Part shown: positions 35,853 through 43,469 of the stretch, piece by piece
Numbering within the stretch: position 1 is the first letter of the stretch
Layout of the letters: every line of letters begins with the position of its first letter
Origin: Nonomuraea cypriaca
GTDB taxonomy: Bacteria > Actinomycetota > Actinomycetes > Streptosporangiales > Streptosporangiaceae
Assembly: GCF_015645445.1 (NCBI RefSeq)
Contig: NZ_JADOGI010000071.1
Coordinates: 1 to 44,886, forward strand
DNA: 44,886 nucleotides
Direction of reading: 5' to 3'
The notes under the pieces: generated by a model
The model's input: only the letters and a program-made list of their open reading frames with translations
Told to the model about the DNA's origin: nothing
Database searches by the model: none
Position numbers and translations under genes: made by a program

Positions 35853-36863
35853 TCACGCCATGACCTCCGCGCGCAACCTCAGCACCTTCGTCTCGTGTGG
35901 TTCCAGGATGAGGGCCGTGCCGTTGGCCACGGCCGCGGCCAGGCCGTCGGTCGGCATGCTGGAGAACGGTTCGAGCCCGACCGTGTACGCCCGTCCCCAC
36001 CAGGGGTAGCCGGTGGACGCCCCGAGCTCCTGCCACATCCACAGGTACGGCAGGAGAGTCGCATCCCATTCCACCCGAATACCTATATCCCCCTCTATTT
36101 CGTACCAACCCTCATTGAATCCGGTCAGATAGACGATGTCGCTCGGCGCGCCCCGATCCTGCACCACGCTCAGGTCCGTCTCGCCGCCGTCGTCCGCGGG
36201 CACCCTCGGCCACTCCCACGGCCCGCCCGCCCTGACCCGGCGCCCTGCGGGGTTGATCGCGCTCTCGTGCGGGATCACCCGGACGCCCTCCGGCAGTCTG
36301 ATCCTGGCCCCCGGGCGCAGGAACGGGTGCCCGTACACGATGTGCTGCCCCCACATGGCGTGCAGCGGCACGTCGGAGTCGTTGACGGCACGGCCCTCGA
36401 TCTCCAGCGCCGCCGTCCCCGACCTCAGCCTGAAGATCTTCTCCATCCGGTACGGCAGCCGCCGCGTCCGCACCCGCAACCGGATCGCGACCTCGTCCTC
36501 GTCGTCGGCCAGCACCTCGTGGTCCCAGGGAAGCCCCGCGACCTCGCCGTGCTGCGCCAGCCGCGCGCCGCGATACTCGCTGGGGGCGCCGCCGTTGGGG
36601 AAGACCTCCTGCCAGCCGCCCTCGTAGTGGTCGGTGAACTGGGCGACGTCGTCGGCGGCGCCCTGGAGATGGTCGCGCGGGGCGCGCAGGCCCTGCGGGG
36701 AGAGCCAGACGAAGTCCGTGTCCGTGGGCTTGTGCAGGAACTCCACCACGTCGCCGCCCTTGCCGGGCACGACGGTCACGCGTAGCCGCTCGTTCTCCAG
36801 CACGACCGCCCGCAGCCCGTCGATCGTGACGTGGCGCAGGCGCGCCGCCCAGTTGCGTCTCAC
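35853..36863 (-). CDS. DUF4432/aldose 1-epimerase-like protein
   Basis: A 336-residue protein of the galactose-mutarotase fold. The GTG start (VRRNWAARLRHVTIDGLRAVVLENERLRVTVVPGKGGDVVEFLHK) overlaps the upstream TGA as GTGA; the frame further upstream is an artefact. VVPGKGGDVVEF is the epimerase-type opening strand pair, HAMWGQHIVYGHPFL holds the conserved His, and YTVGLEPFSSMPT near the C-terminus corresponds to the catalytic Glu region. It is cytosolic and would interconvert sugar anomers or bind a sugar. It is the middle gene of the DUF4185-DUF4432-SDR operon. Confidence 0.82.
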   Translation of the reverse strand: MRRNWAARLRHVTIDGLRAVVLENERLRVTVVPGKGGDVVEFLHKPTDTDFVWLSPQGLRAPRDHLQGAADDVAQFTDHYEGGWQEVFPNGGAPSEYRGARLAQHGEVAGLPWDHEVLADDEDEVAIRLRVRTRRLPYRMEKIFRLRSGTAALEIEGRAVNDSDVPLHAMWGQHIVYGHPFLRPGARIRLPEGVRVIPHESAINPAGRRVRAGGPWEWPRVPADDGGETDLSVVQDRGAPSDIVYLTGFNEGWYEIEGDIGIRVEWDATLLPYLWMWQELGASTGYPWWGRAYTVGLEPFSSMPTDGLAAAVANGTALILEPHETKVLRLRAEVMA

Positions 36864-37999
36864 CCGAAGCTCACGTCCAGGAACCGGGGCCGGTAGATGG
36901 ACACGTCGTGGTAGTGGTCGGTGTTGACGAAGCTGTTGACGTTGTACGACACCACGAGCCCGTCGCCGTCGACCTCGGGATGGGCGTGGGCGTTGTAGGT
37001 GAAGATGTTCCCGCTCGTCTCCGGGGTCGTGTAGACGTGCTGCTTGCCGGTGAACGGACCGGCCGGCGAGCACGAGAAGTAGGCCACGATGTTCGGGTTC
37101 AGCGCCACGGTCGTGTCATGCGTGATCAGGACATATCCGGATCCGACCTTGCTCACGCTGTACTCGTTCGCCACGCCGGTCATCATCCGCGCCGAGTCGG
37201 CCTCGTTCGGTGACCAGGTGCCGCCGGCCGTGCGGAACTCCCAGTCGCCCAGCAGGCTCTGCCCCCTGACCCTGGCCAGGTGCATGTACTTCGCCGAGCC
37301 GAGGTCCTCGACGCCGTACACGTAGGTGTATCCGCCGTCCTTGAGCATCCCGGACGCCCACGCCACGGCGTGCCCCGACGGCAGGTCGTGCACGCTGATC
37401 GGCTGCTCGAGCCGGCCGGGCAGGAACCTGGCCACGACGTTCCTGTGCCAGCGCCAGTCCCAGGCGCCGGTGCCGTACCGTTCGTACTCCTGGTAGGTGA
37501 CCTCCACGATGCCGCTGGCGAGCGTCGCGTCCCCGGCCCAGAACCAGTGGTTCGCGTCGCGCGGCGGCATCACGGCGGTGGGCTTCCGCGCGGTGCCGTC
37601 GTGGATCGTGGACAGCCGGCCGCCGCGTTCGACGGCGAAGGAGTTGTTCAGGAAGACGGTCGTCCCGCCCTCCTCGACCACCGGCGGTCGCGAGCCGTCG
37701 GGGTTCACCTGGCCGAGGAAGGTGTCGGAGAACACCCATAATTCCTGGCCGCTCGGCAGCCGGAGCGAATAGGTGCCGTCGGCGCCCGTCCAGTCGTCCA
37801 GGCGGCTGTTGTCGTTGCCGTAGTTGGTGAACAGGCTGGTCAGCCGGGCGTCGGTGGTCACGCCTCGTACGGGCTGCGCGCAGGAGGCGGCGGCCGTGGC
37901 CGGCTGCTCCTGCCACGCGGCCAGGGCGGGGTGCGGTGCGGCCGTCAAGCCGATCAACGCGATGGCGAGGGGAGCGAGGGCGGAGCGGAATCGCGTCAT
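36860..37999 (-). CDS. secreted DUF4185 protein (beta-propeller-type, glycan-associated)
   Basis: A 379-residue exported protein. The signal peptide ends near ALAAWQ. The DUF4185 signature is present: YGNDNSRLDDWTGADGTYSLRLPSGQELWVFSDTFLG, then NNSFAVERGG, HWFWAGDATL, MTGVANEYSVSKVGSGYVLITHD and VVSYNVNS. These fit a five-bladed propeller similar to GH43/GH32 folds, implying glycan binding or hydrolysis outside the cell. The start could be this ATG or the GTG one codon earlier (38002). The promoter and GntR-type operator lie just upstream at 38032-38060. It heads the opposing operon of the sugar cluster. Confidence 0.82.
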   Translation of the reverse strand: MTRFRSALAPLAIALIGLTAAPHPALAAWQEQPATAAASCAQPVRGVTTDARLTSLFTNYGNDNSRLDDWTGADGTYSLRLPSGQELWVFSDTFLGQVNPDGSRPPVVEEGGTTVFLNNSFAVERGGRLSTIHDGTARKPTAVMPPRDANHWFWAGDATLASGIVEVTYQEYERYGTGAWDWRWHRNVVARFLPGRLEQPISVHDLPSGHAVAWASGMLKDGGYTYVYGVEDLGSAKYMHLARVRGQSLLGDWEFRTAGGTWSPNEADSARMMTGVANEYSVSKVGSGYVLITHDTTVALNPNIVAYFSCSPAGPFTGKQHVYTTPETSGNIFTYNAHAHPEVDGDGLVVSYNVNSFVNTDHYHDVSIYRPRFLDVSFG

Positions 38000-38031
38000 C
38001 ACTGTGTCCTAGGGGGAGGGGACTCCCTACA

Positions 38032-38060
38032 GTTCTAGTCATTAGATCACTTACTGTCCA
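38032..38060 (-). promoter_or_regulatory. GntR-controlled promoter of the DUF4185 operon
   Basis: On the minus strand, TGGACA (38055-38060) and TAGAAC (38032-38037) are separated by exactly 17 bases. The spacer is filled by an operator (38036-38052) sharing ATTAGATCACTT and the outer AGT with the palindrome before the gntR gene. A repressor bound here would block RNA polymerase. Confidence 0.75.
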
Positions 38061-38154
38061 GGCCCATTCACACCTGATTGCCCTGACTCGTGAGGAACAC
38101 GAGCCACTAGGGTGTTTGACTTCTCCTAACTCCCCAAGTGGAACGGACGTGAAG

Positions 38155-39111
38155 ATGTCTGCTCATCTGCCCGTCAGTCGCAGAGGACTTCTGAAGATCG
38201 GCGCCGGGGTCGCGGCGACCGCCGCGCTGGCCGCCGAGCCTGCCGCCGCCGCGGAGGGCCGGTTCGAGCTGACGGCCCCCTCGACCTCGCTGCTCTGGAG
38301 GAAACCGCTGTACGACGAGACCGTGCTGCAGTCGTTCGCCTTCGACAACGTCAACAAGCACATCTACGCGGTGCAGGTCAAGAACGGCAGTGGTTCCAGC
38401 GCGGCGGGCCACCTCTGCGTGACCAAGCTCAGCCTGACCGGCGCGATCCTCGGCCACATGTACCTCATGAGCTTCGGCCACGGCGTCCAGATCGGGGTCG
38501 AGCCGTCGGGCACCTCCGCGTACCTGTGGACGGAGACCGAGGCGAAGGTCATCGACGGTGAGATCCGGGGCACGAAGCTGGCCAGGTTCAAGTTCGTCAA
38601 CGGCCAGACGCTGACGCCGACGTCGTCGGCGCTCACCAAGTACACCCTGGTCGACGGCGCGGTCAACACCACCTGCACGGTCGATCCCTCGACGAACCGG
38701 CTCGTCACGCGTTACTGGGACGGGAGCAGGTTCCGGCTGGCGGCGTACTCGCTGTCGGCGGTCAAGTCGGGCTCGAAGGAGGAGCTGTTCGACGTGCCCC
38801 AGCCGACGGGCCTCGGCACCTTCCAGGGGTACGCGGCGTACGGGAACTTCGTCTACATCCTGACCGGCAACGCGTATCACACGACGAACAACCCGCCGCC
38901 AGGCAACACCTACACGCACAGCGTCGACCTGCGCACCGGAAAGCTCGTCCAGCGCGCCAGGAGCGTGGCGGGCAAGTCCCTGGACTACCGCGAGCCCGAG
39001 GGCATGGGTATCCAGATCGTCTCCGGCGCCCCCCGGCTGTGCCTCGGCCTCGCCTCGGGCGTCGAGAAGGCGCGCCTGGCCAGCATCTTCTACAAGACCG
39101 AGGTCATCTGA
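38155..39111 (+). CDS. Tat-exported protein, probable beta-propeller (TagC/phage-baseplate-like family)
   Basis: A 318-residue protein with a twin-arginine signal (VSRRGLLKIGAGVAATAALA, cleaved near PAAAA). The mature part shows repeated strand pairs: LLWRKPLYDETVLQSFAFDN, IYAVQVKNG, LCVTKLSLTGAILGHMYLMSFGHGVQIGVEP and GYAAYGNFVYILTGN. This pattern resembles proteins annotated as teichoic-acid protein C or phage baseplate-like in actinomycetes; I cannot assign a reaction. It is divergent from the DUF4185 gene and shares its upstream region, so the GntR operator at 38036-38052 might influence it too. The final codons and stop lie in the first copy of a 36-bp repeat. Confidence 0.7.
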   Translation: MSAHLPVSRRGLLKIGAGVAATAALAAEPAAAAEGRFELTAPSTSLLWRKPLYDETVLQSFAFDNVNKHIYAVQVKNGSGSSAAGHLCVTKLSLTGAILGHMYLMSFGHGVQIGVEPSGTSAYLWTETEAKVIDGEIRGTKLARFKFVNGQTLTPTSSALTKYTLVDGAVNTTCTVDPSTNRLVTRYWDGSRFRLAAYSLSAVKSGSKEELFDVPQPTGLGTFQGYAAYGNFVYILTGNAYHTTNNPPPGNTYTHSVDLRTGKLVQRARSVAGKSLDYREPEGMGIQIVSGAPRLCLGLASGVEKARLASIFYKTEVI

Positions 39112-39198
39112 AGCGTCATCCGGTTGTGCAAGACCGAGGTCATCAGAGGCGTCATCCGGTTGTGCAAGACCGAGGTCATCTGAGACGTCATCCGGCGA
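39091..39198. repeat. three 36-bp tandem repeats across a stop codon
   Basis: Units start at 39091, 39127 and 39163, each beginning T(A/G)CAAGACCGAGGTCATC and ending GTCATCCGG. Copy 1 encodes the C-terminus YKTEVI and stop of the Tat protein; copy 2 has lost the stop (CAGA), and copy 3 regains it (CTGA). The right end overlaps the stop region of the tetR gene at 39188. Confidence 0.9.
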
Positions 39199-39781
39199 AG
39201 AGGCGGTCGAGGTGCGCGGTGAGCAGCGCCACGGCCGCCTCGCCGTCGTGCTGCCCCGCGAGCACGCTCGACTGCAGCCCGCTGACCAGGGCCATGACGA
39301 TGCCCGCCGCCGTGTGCGGGTCCTCGCTCCGCGCCACCTGCCCGGCCTCCTGGGCCTGCCTGATCTGGTCGGCGACGACGTCGAGCAGCGCGTTGGCGTA
39401 GGTCAGGCCCTCGGGAGCCAGGTGGGGCTCGGTGAGGGTGAGCAGGTAGTGCTCCTGGTAGGCCAGCACGATGCGGCGGCTCTCGTCGTCGGTGGGGATC
39501 AGGGCGGCCAGCGCGCGGTACATGAACGCGCGGGGCGTGGCAGGCTCCCCCTCCAGCGCCCGGCCCACACGCTGGGCGAGCAGCGTGCCGAGGTGCTTGA
39601 GCACGTCTCGTAGCAGCTCCTCCTTGGTGTGGAAGTAGTACTGCACCAGCCGCAGGGACACGCCGGCCTCGGCGGCGACCTCGCGCATGCTGGCCGCCCG
39701 CAGGCCGCGTGACGCCGCGATCCGCACGACCGCCTCGGCGATCTGGTGGCGGCGCTCCTCGTGATCCACTCGCTTGGGCAC
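39188..39781 (-). CDS. TetR family transcriptional regulator
   Basis: A 197-residue repressor. The DNA-binding domain is VDHEERRHQIAEAVVRIAASRGLRAASMREVAAEAGVSLRLVQYYFHTKEELL, with the TetR recognition helix around SLRLVQYYF; the rest is the helical ligand and dimer domain. I start at GTG 39779-39781 (VPKRVDHEERRHQIA); the longer frame to 39829 would run through the operator. It is divergent from the alpha/beta hydrolase gene, with a palindrome between them, so it probably represses both. Confidence 0.9.
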   Translation of the reverse strand: MPKRVDHEERRHQIAEAVVRIAASRGLRAASMREVAAEAGVSLRLVQYYFHTKEELLRDVLKHLGTLLAQRVGRALEGEPATPRAFMYRALAALIPTDDESRRIVLAYQEHYLLTLTEPHLAPEGLTYANALLDVVADQIRQAQEAGQVARSEDPHTAAGIVMALVSGLQSSVLAGQHDGEAAVALLTAHLDRLFAG

Positions 39782-39788
39782 GTGGTTA

Positions 39789-39804
39789 TGATACACATGT
39801 ATCA
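39789..39804. promoter_or_regulatory. TetR operator between tetR and the hydrolase gene
   Basis: TGATACA-CA-TGTATCA is a perfect 7-bp inverted repeat with a two-base centre in the 41-base divergent gap. Confidence 0.8.
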
Positions 39805-39822
39805 CGATGAACGGAGCGTACG

Positions 39823-40713
39823 GTGACACGTGAGATCGGCAGGTTCCGCAATGAGAAGGCCGAGAGGCGATTCCTCGACGGCTACGACAAGACGGTCCGC
39901 GACTGGCCGGTGCCCCTGGAGCCGATGGACGTCACGACCGCGTTCGGCACGACACGCCTCTACCGGACCGGAGCGGCGGACGGCATGCCGGTGGTGCTGC
40001 TGCCGGGCATGGGAGGCAACTCGCTGGGCTGGATTTACACCAGCGGGCCGCTCGGCCGGGCCCACCCCGTCTATCTCGTGGACCCGATCGGCGCACCCGG
40101 CCGCAGCACGCAGACCCGGCCGCTGACCGGGGCCGACGACCTGACGGCCTGGCTCGCCGAGGTCCTCGACGGCATCGGGGTCCCCGTGGCGTACCTCGTG
40201 GGTTATTCGTACGGCGGCTGGCAGTCGATGCTGGCCGCGATCCGGATTCCGGAGCGGGTGGCTGGGATGACGCTGCTCGACCCGGCCGCCTTCCGCACCG
40301 CCACGCTGCGCCACTTCGCCTGGGCCATCGCCTGCGGGCTCGGTCTGCACGCCGGCCCGGCGATCAGGCGCCGTCTGGCCCGCCTGCTGCACACCGACTC
40401 GATCAACCGCCCCGGCGACATCATGGCCGCCGTCTCCGGCGCGTACCTCTTCGAGACGGCACTCCCCCCGATGGTCCCGCTGACGGACGAGGAACTGGCC
40501 GCGATCACCACTCCGGCCCTGGTCCTGCTCGGCGCCCACAGCACCATGCACGACTCGCCCGCCGTCGCCCGCCGCCTGGCCCGGCTGGTGCCCTCGGCCG
40601 AGGTCGACGTGGTGCCCGGCACCGGCCACTCGATCGCGCTCGACCTGCCCGACCTGGTCAACACCCGCATCCTGACCCACACGACCCGCGTCGCCGACGG
40701 CCTCGGCCGATGA
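39823..40713 (+). CDS. alpha/beta hydrolase
   Basis: A 296-residue hydrolase with a GTG start and GGAG seven bases upstream. The oxyanion segment is VVLLPGMGGNS, the nucleophile elbow is VGYSYGGWQS (Ser), the acid is probably the Asp of STMHDSPAVARR, and the His is in VPGTGHSIALDLPD. It is cytosolic with no signal. It may hydrolyse an ester or lactone that is also the inducer of the divergent TetR protein; this is inferred from arrangement only. Confidence 0.9.
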   Translation: MTREIGRFRNEKAERRFLDGYDKTVRDWPVPLEPMDVTTAFGTTRLYRTGAADGMPVVLLPGMGGNSLGWIYTSGPLGRAHPVYLVDPIGAPGRSTQTRPLTGADDLTAWLAEVLDGIGVPVAYLVGYSYGGWQSMLAAIRIPERVAGMTLLDPAAFRTATLRHFAWAIACGLGLHAGPAIRRRLARLLHTDSINRPGDIMAAVSGAYLFETALPPMVPLTDEELAAITTPALVLLGAHSTMHDSPAVARRLARLVPSAEVDVVPGTGHSIALDLPDLVNTRILTHTTRVADGLGR

Positions 40714-40727
40714 GGATACGTGTATCC
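40714..40727. promoter_or_regulatory. palindrome after the hydrolase gene
   Basis: GGATAC-GT-GTATCC is a perfect 6-bp inverted repeat starting on the last base of the hydrolase stop region. It shares GATAC/GTATC half-sites with the TetR operator at 39789-39804, but the half-sites are two bases closer together. Confidence 0.4.
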
Positions 40728-40837
40728 CGTGGTTGACGCCTACGTCGTCGACACCGGTGTGTTCCCGCGCTGCGCGGTCGTGGGGTGACGGCGGATATTC
40801 GGGTGCCGGGGGTAGGAGGGGCCGTTACGCTGCTGGG

Positions 40838-42448
40838 ATGGGTCACGTCGAAGTAGGACATCTCACGTACGTGTTGCCCGATGGGCGGCCCCTGCTCAAC
40901 GACGTGTCCTTCCGGATCGGCGAAGGCGTCAAGGCGGCGCTCGTCGGGCCCAACGGCGCGGGTAAGACCACGCTCATGCGGCTGATCGCCGGCGACCTCC
41001 AGCCGGTGGACGGCTCGGTGGCGAGTTCGGGCGGGCTGGGCGTGATGCGGCAGTTCATCGGCAGCGTACGCGACGGCAGTAACGTGCGCGACCTGCTGCT
41101 CGGCGTGGCGCCCCCGACCGTGCGGCGGGCGGCGGGGCGGCTCGACGACGCCGAGTTGGTGATGATGGAGCGCGACGACGAGAAGACGCAGATGCGTTAC
41201 GCGCAGGCCATCGGCGACTACACCGACGCGGGCGGCTACGAGATCGAGGTGCTCTGGGACACCTGTACGGTGGCCGCGCTCGGCGTCCCGTACGAAAGGG
41301 TGAAATATCGGGACGTGGCGACGCTGTCGGGCGGCGAGCAGAAACGCCTGGTCCTGGAAGCGTTGCTCAGAGGCCCCGACCAGACCCTGCTGCTCGACGA
41401 GCCGGACAACTACCTCGACGTGCCCGGCAAGGAGTGGCTGGAGCAGCAGCTCAGGGAGACGCCCAAGACCGTGCTGCTGGTCAGCCACGACCGCCAGCTC
41501 CTCGCGAACGCCGCCGACCGCATCGTCACCGTCGAATCCGGCGGCATCTGGATCCACGGCGGGGGGTTCGCCACCTACGCCGAGGCCCGCAAGGCCCGCA
41601 ACGAGCGGCTCGACGAGCTGCGCAGGCGCTGGGACGAAGAGCATGCCAAGCTCAAGGCCCTGGTCAACATGCTCAAGAACAAGGCGAGGTACAACGACGG
41701 CATGGCCGCCGCCTACCACGCCGCACAGACGCGGCTGCGCAAGTTCGTGGAGGCGGGCCCGCCCGAGGTGGCGCCGAGCGACCAGAACATCAAGATGCGC
41801 CTCAGGGGCGGCCGCACAGCCAAGCGCGCGGTCATCTGCGAGGACCTGGAGCTCACGGGGCTCATGAGCCCGTTCGACCTGGAGATCTGGTACGGCGAAC
41901 GCATCGCGGTCCTCGGCTCCAACGGCTCGGGCAAGTCCCACTTCCTGCGCCTGATCGCCGGCGAGCAGATCGCCCACCAGGGCGTCGCCAGGCTGGGCGC
42001 CCGCGTGGTGCCCGGCCACTTCGCCCAGACCCACGCCAGGCCCGACCTGCTCGGCCGCACGCCGGTCGAGATCGTCATGACCGAGCACGCCAAGCTGAAG
42101 AACGAGGCCATGAAGACGCTGGCCCGCTACGAGCTGGCGGGCCTGATCGCCGAGCAGCGGTTCGACACGCTGTCCGGCGGTCAGCAGGCGCGGCTGCAGA
42201 TCCTCCTGCTGGAGCTGTCCGGGGCCACGTTGCTGCTGCTCGACGAGCCGACCGACAACCTCGACCTGGCCAGCGCGGAGGCGCTGCAGACGGGGCTGGA
42301 GGCGTTCGACGGCACGGTCATGGCGGTCACCCACGACCGGTGGTTCGCCTCCGACTTCGACCGCTACCTGGTCTTCGGCTCCGACGGCACGGTCTACGAA
42401 TCGCCCGAGCCGGTCTGGGACGAGGCCAGGGTCGTACGTCAGCGTTAA
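40838..42448 (+). CDS. ABC-F family ATPase
   Basis: A 536-residue soluble protein with two ABC domains and no membrane part. Domain 1 has GPNGAGKTT, LSGGEQKRL and LLLDEPDNYLD; domain 2 has GSNGSGKSH (His after GKS is unusual), LSGGQQARL and LLLDEPTDNLD. Between them is the roughly 80-residue charged linker (RKARNERLDELRRRWDEEHAKLKALVNMLKNKARYND) that reaches into the ribosome in this family. ABC-F proteins act on translating ribosomes, either as antibiotic-resistance factors or translation helpers. The ATG has no clear ribosome site; a TACGCT box 7 bases upstream suggests a leaderless message. Confidence 0.9.
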   Translation: MGHVEVGHLTYVLPDGRPLLNDVSFRIGEGVKAALVGPNGAGKTTLMRLIAGDLQPVDGSVASSGGLGVMRQFIGSVRDGSNVRDLLLGVAPPTVRRAAGRLDDAELVMMERDDEKTQMRYAQAIGDYTDAGGYEIEVLWDTCTVAALGVPYERVKYRDVATLSGGEQKRLVLEALLRGPDQTLLLDEPDNYLDVPGKEWLEQQLRETPKTVLLVSHDRQLLANAADRIVTVESGGIWIHGGGFATYAEARKARNERLDELRRRWDEEHAKLKALVNMLKNKARYNDGMAAAYHAAQTRLRKFVEAGPPEVAPSDQNIKMRLRGGRTAKRAVICEDLELTGLMSPFDLEIWYGERIAVLGSNGSGKSHFLRLIAGEQIAHQGVARLGARVVPGHFAQTHARPDLLGRTPVEIVMTEHAKLKNEAMKTLARYELAGLIAEQRFDTLSGGQQARLQILLLELSGATLLLLDEPTDNLDLASAEALQTGLEAFDGTVMAVTHDRWFASDFDRYLVFGSDGTVYESPEPVWDEARVVRQR

Positions 42449-42511
42449 AGACACCGTTAAAGAGGGCGTGTCAGCCGTCTGCCGTACGCATGCGCGGGTT
42501 ATCACGGCAAA

Positions 42512-43321
42512 GTGATCCTGCACAGCCGAACCGTCAGCCTCCTCGCACTCGGGGCACTCGGAGCGATCTGCCTCCCCGGATGCTCGAGCGAGGACAAGCC
42601 CGAACAAGCGCTCAAGCCTCTCGCGCTCAAGGAACAGGTCTCGAACATCGTCAAGTCCGCGGACGGGTACGCCGTCAACTGGGCGGGCGTGCTCAGCAAC
42701 GCCAACCCGTGGCACTTCGGCGAGCACGTGGTCGCCACGGTCGTCGGCCACGACGCCAGGGGGACCGAGGTCGTACGGATGGACCAGCCGCTCGACGCGG
42801 TGCCGCCCGGCGGGTCGCTGGCCTTCACCGGCCAGGCCACCAGCGCGGAGAAACCGGCCAAGGTGACGATCCAGTACCGTCCCGCGAAATGGCGGCCTGC
42901 GGCGCGGATCGCGTCGGCCTTCCAGCGGTTCCCCATATCGCGCACCCAGACGTTGCGCCAGAAAGACGGCACATACCTTATTACGGGATATGTCGGAAAC
43001 CCGTATCAGCTGCCGGCGAGCAGTCTCGTCGTGAACGCGTTGCTGCGCGACAAGGCCGGCAAACTGCTGGCCGGCGGCAGCACATTCGTGGACGACGTGA
43101 AGGCGGGCAGCCCGCCCAGGTTCATTCTCACCATCGGCGGACTGCCGGCGAGCACCAAGGTGGCGAAGACCGAGATCTCGGCCAGGACGTGGGGATCGAC
43201 CGGCCGTCCCTACGAGGATCTGGCGCTCGGGGGAGCCATGCCGGTGCACACCGTCAAGCCGACGACCGAGCCGTTCGCGGTGGATCGCAGCACTGAGGTG
43301 GTAACGCAGCATAAAGAATGA
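42512..43321 (+). CDS. hypothetical lipoprotein (269 aa)
   Basis: Unrecognised family. GTG start; the signal is VILHSRTVSLLALGALGAICLPGCSS with lipobox LPGC. The mature part appears to hold two beta-sandwich repeats, each with an alternating pattern: YAVNWAGVLSNANPWHFGEHVVATVVGHDARG, and YLITGYVGNPYQLPASSLVVNALLRDKAGKLLAGGSTFVDDV. These resemble FxLYD-type domains in which one strand carries 'G.V.N......V.V.....D..G'. It is likely a surface protein of structural or sensory role. The preceding gap of 63 bases contains a short direct repeat (CGTTAAAGA twice at about 42444-42463). Confidence 0.75.
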   Translation: MILHSRTVSLLALGALGAICLPGCSSEDKPEQALKPLALKEQVSNIVKSADGYAVNWAGVLSNANPWHFGEHVVATVVGHDARGTEVVRMDQPLDAVPPGGSLAFTGQATSAEKPAKVTIQYRPAKWRPAARIASAFQRFPISRTQTLRQKDGTYLITGYVGNPYQLPASSLVVNALLRDKAGKLLAGGSTFVDDVKAGSPPRFILTIGGLPASTKVAKTEISARTWGSTGRPYEDLALGGAMPVHTVKPTTEPFAVDRSTEVVTQHKE

Positions 43322-43469
43322 TCGGACGCAATCAAGCGCGATAAAAGCCGAAAAATCGGGCCATCGAGCGGATTTATCCGTACGCAATCCGGGCCGGCCT
43401 CACGACAAGCCATGTCATTGGCGCGGAACAGGTAGAACTACTAGTTACCGATCCATTACCTTCGGTCAC

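Noticed and set aside
35808..35858. GCGTGAAC/GTTCACGC inverted repeat between the DUF4432 and SDR genes
   Set aside because: The arms coincide with the stop region of one gene and nearby GTGAACGAG coding sequence, and a 35-base loop gives little support for a site.
34955..39198. CRISPR-like arrays at the 15-bp and 36-bp repeats
   Set aside because: Units are directly adjacent without unique spacers and there are no cas genes.
40658..43387. Minus-strand open frame of 909 codons
   Set aside because: Antisense to the ABC-F and lipoprotein genes; no start signal or recognisable motif.
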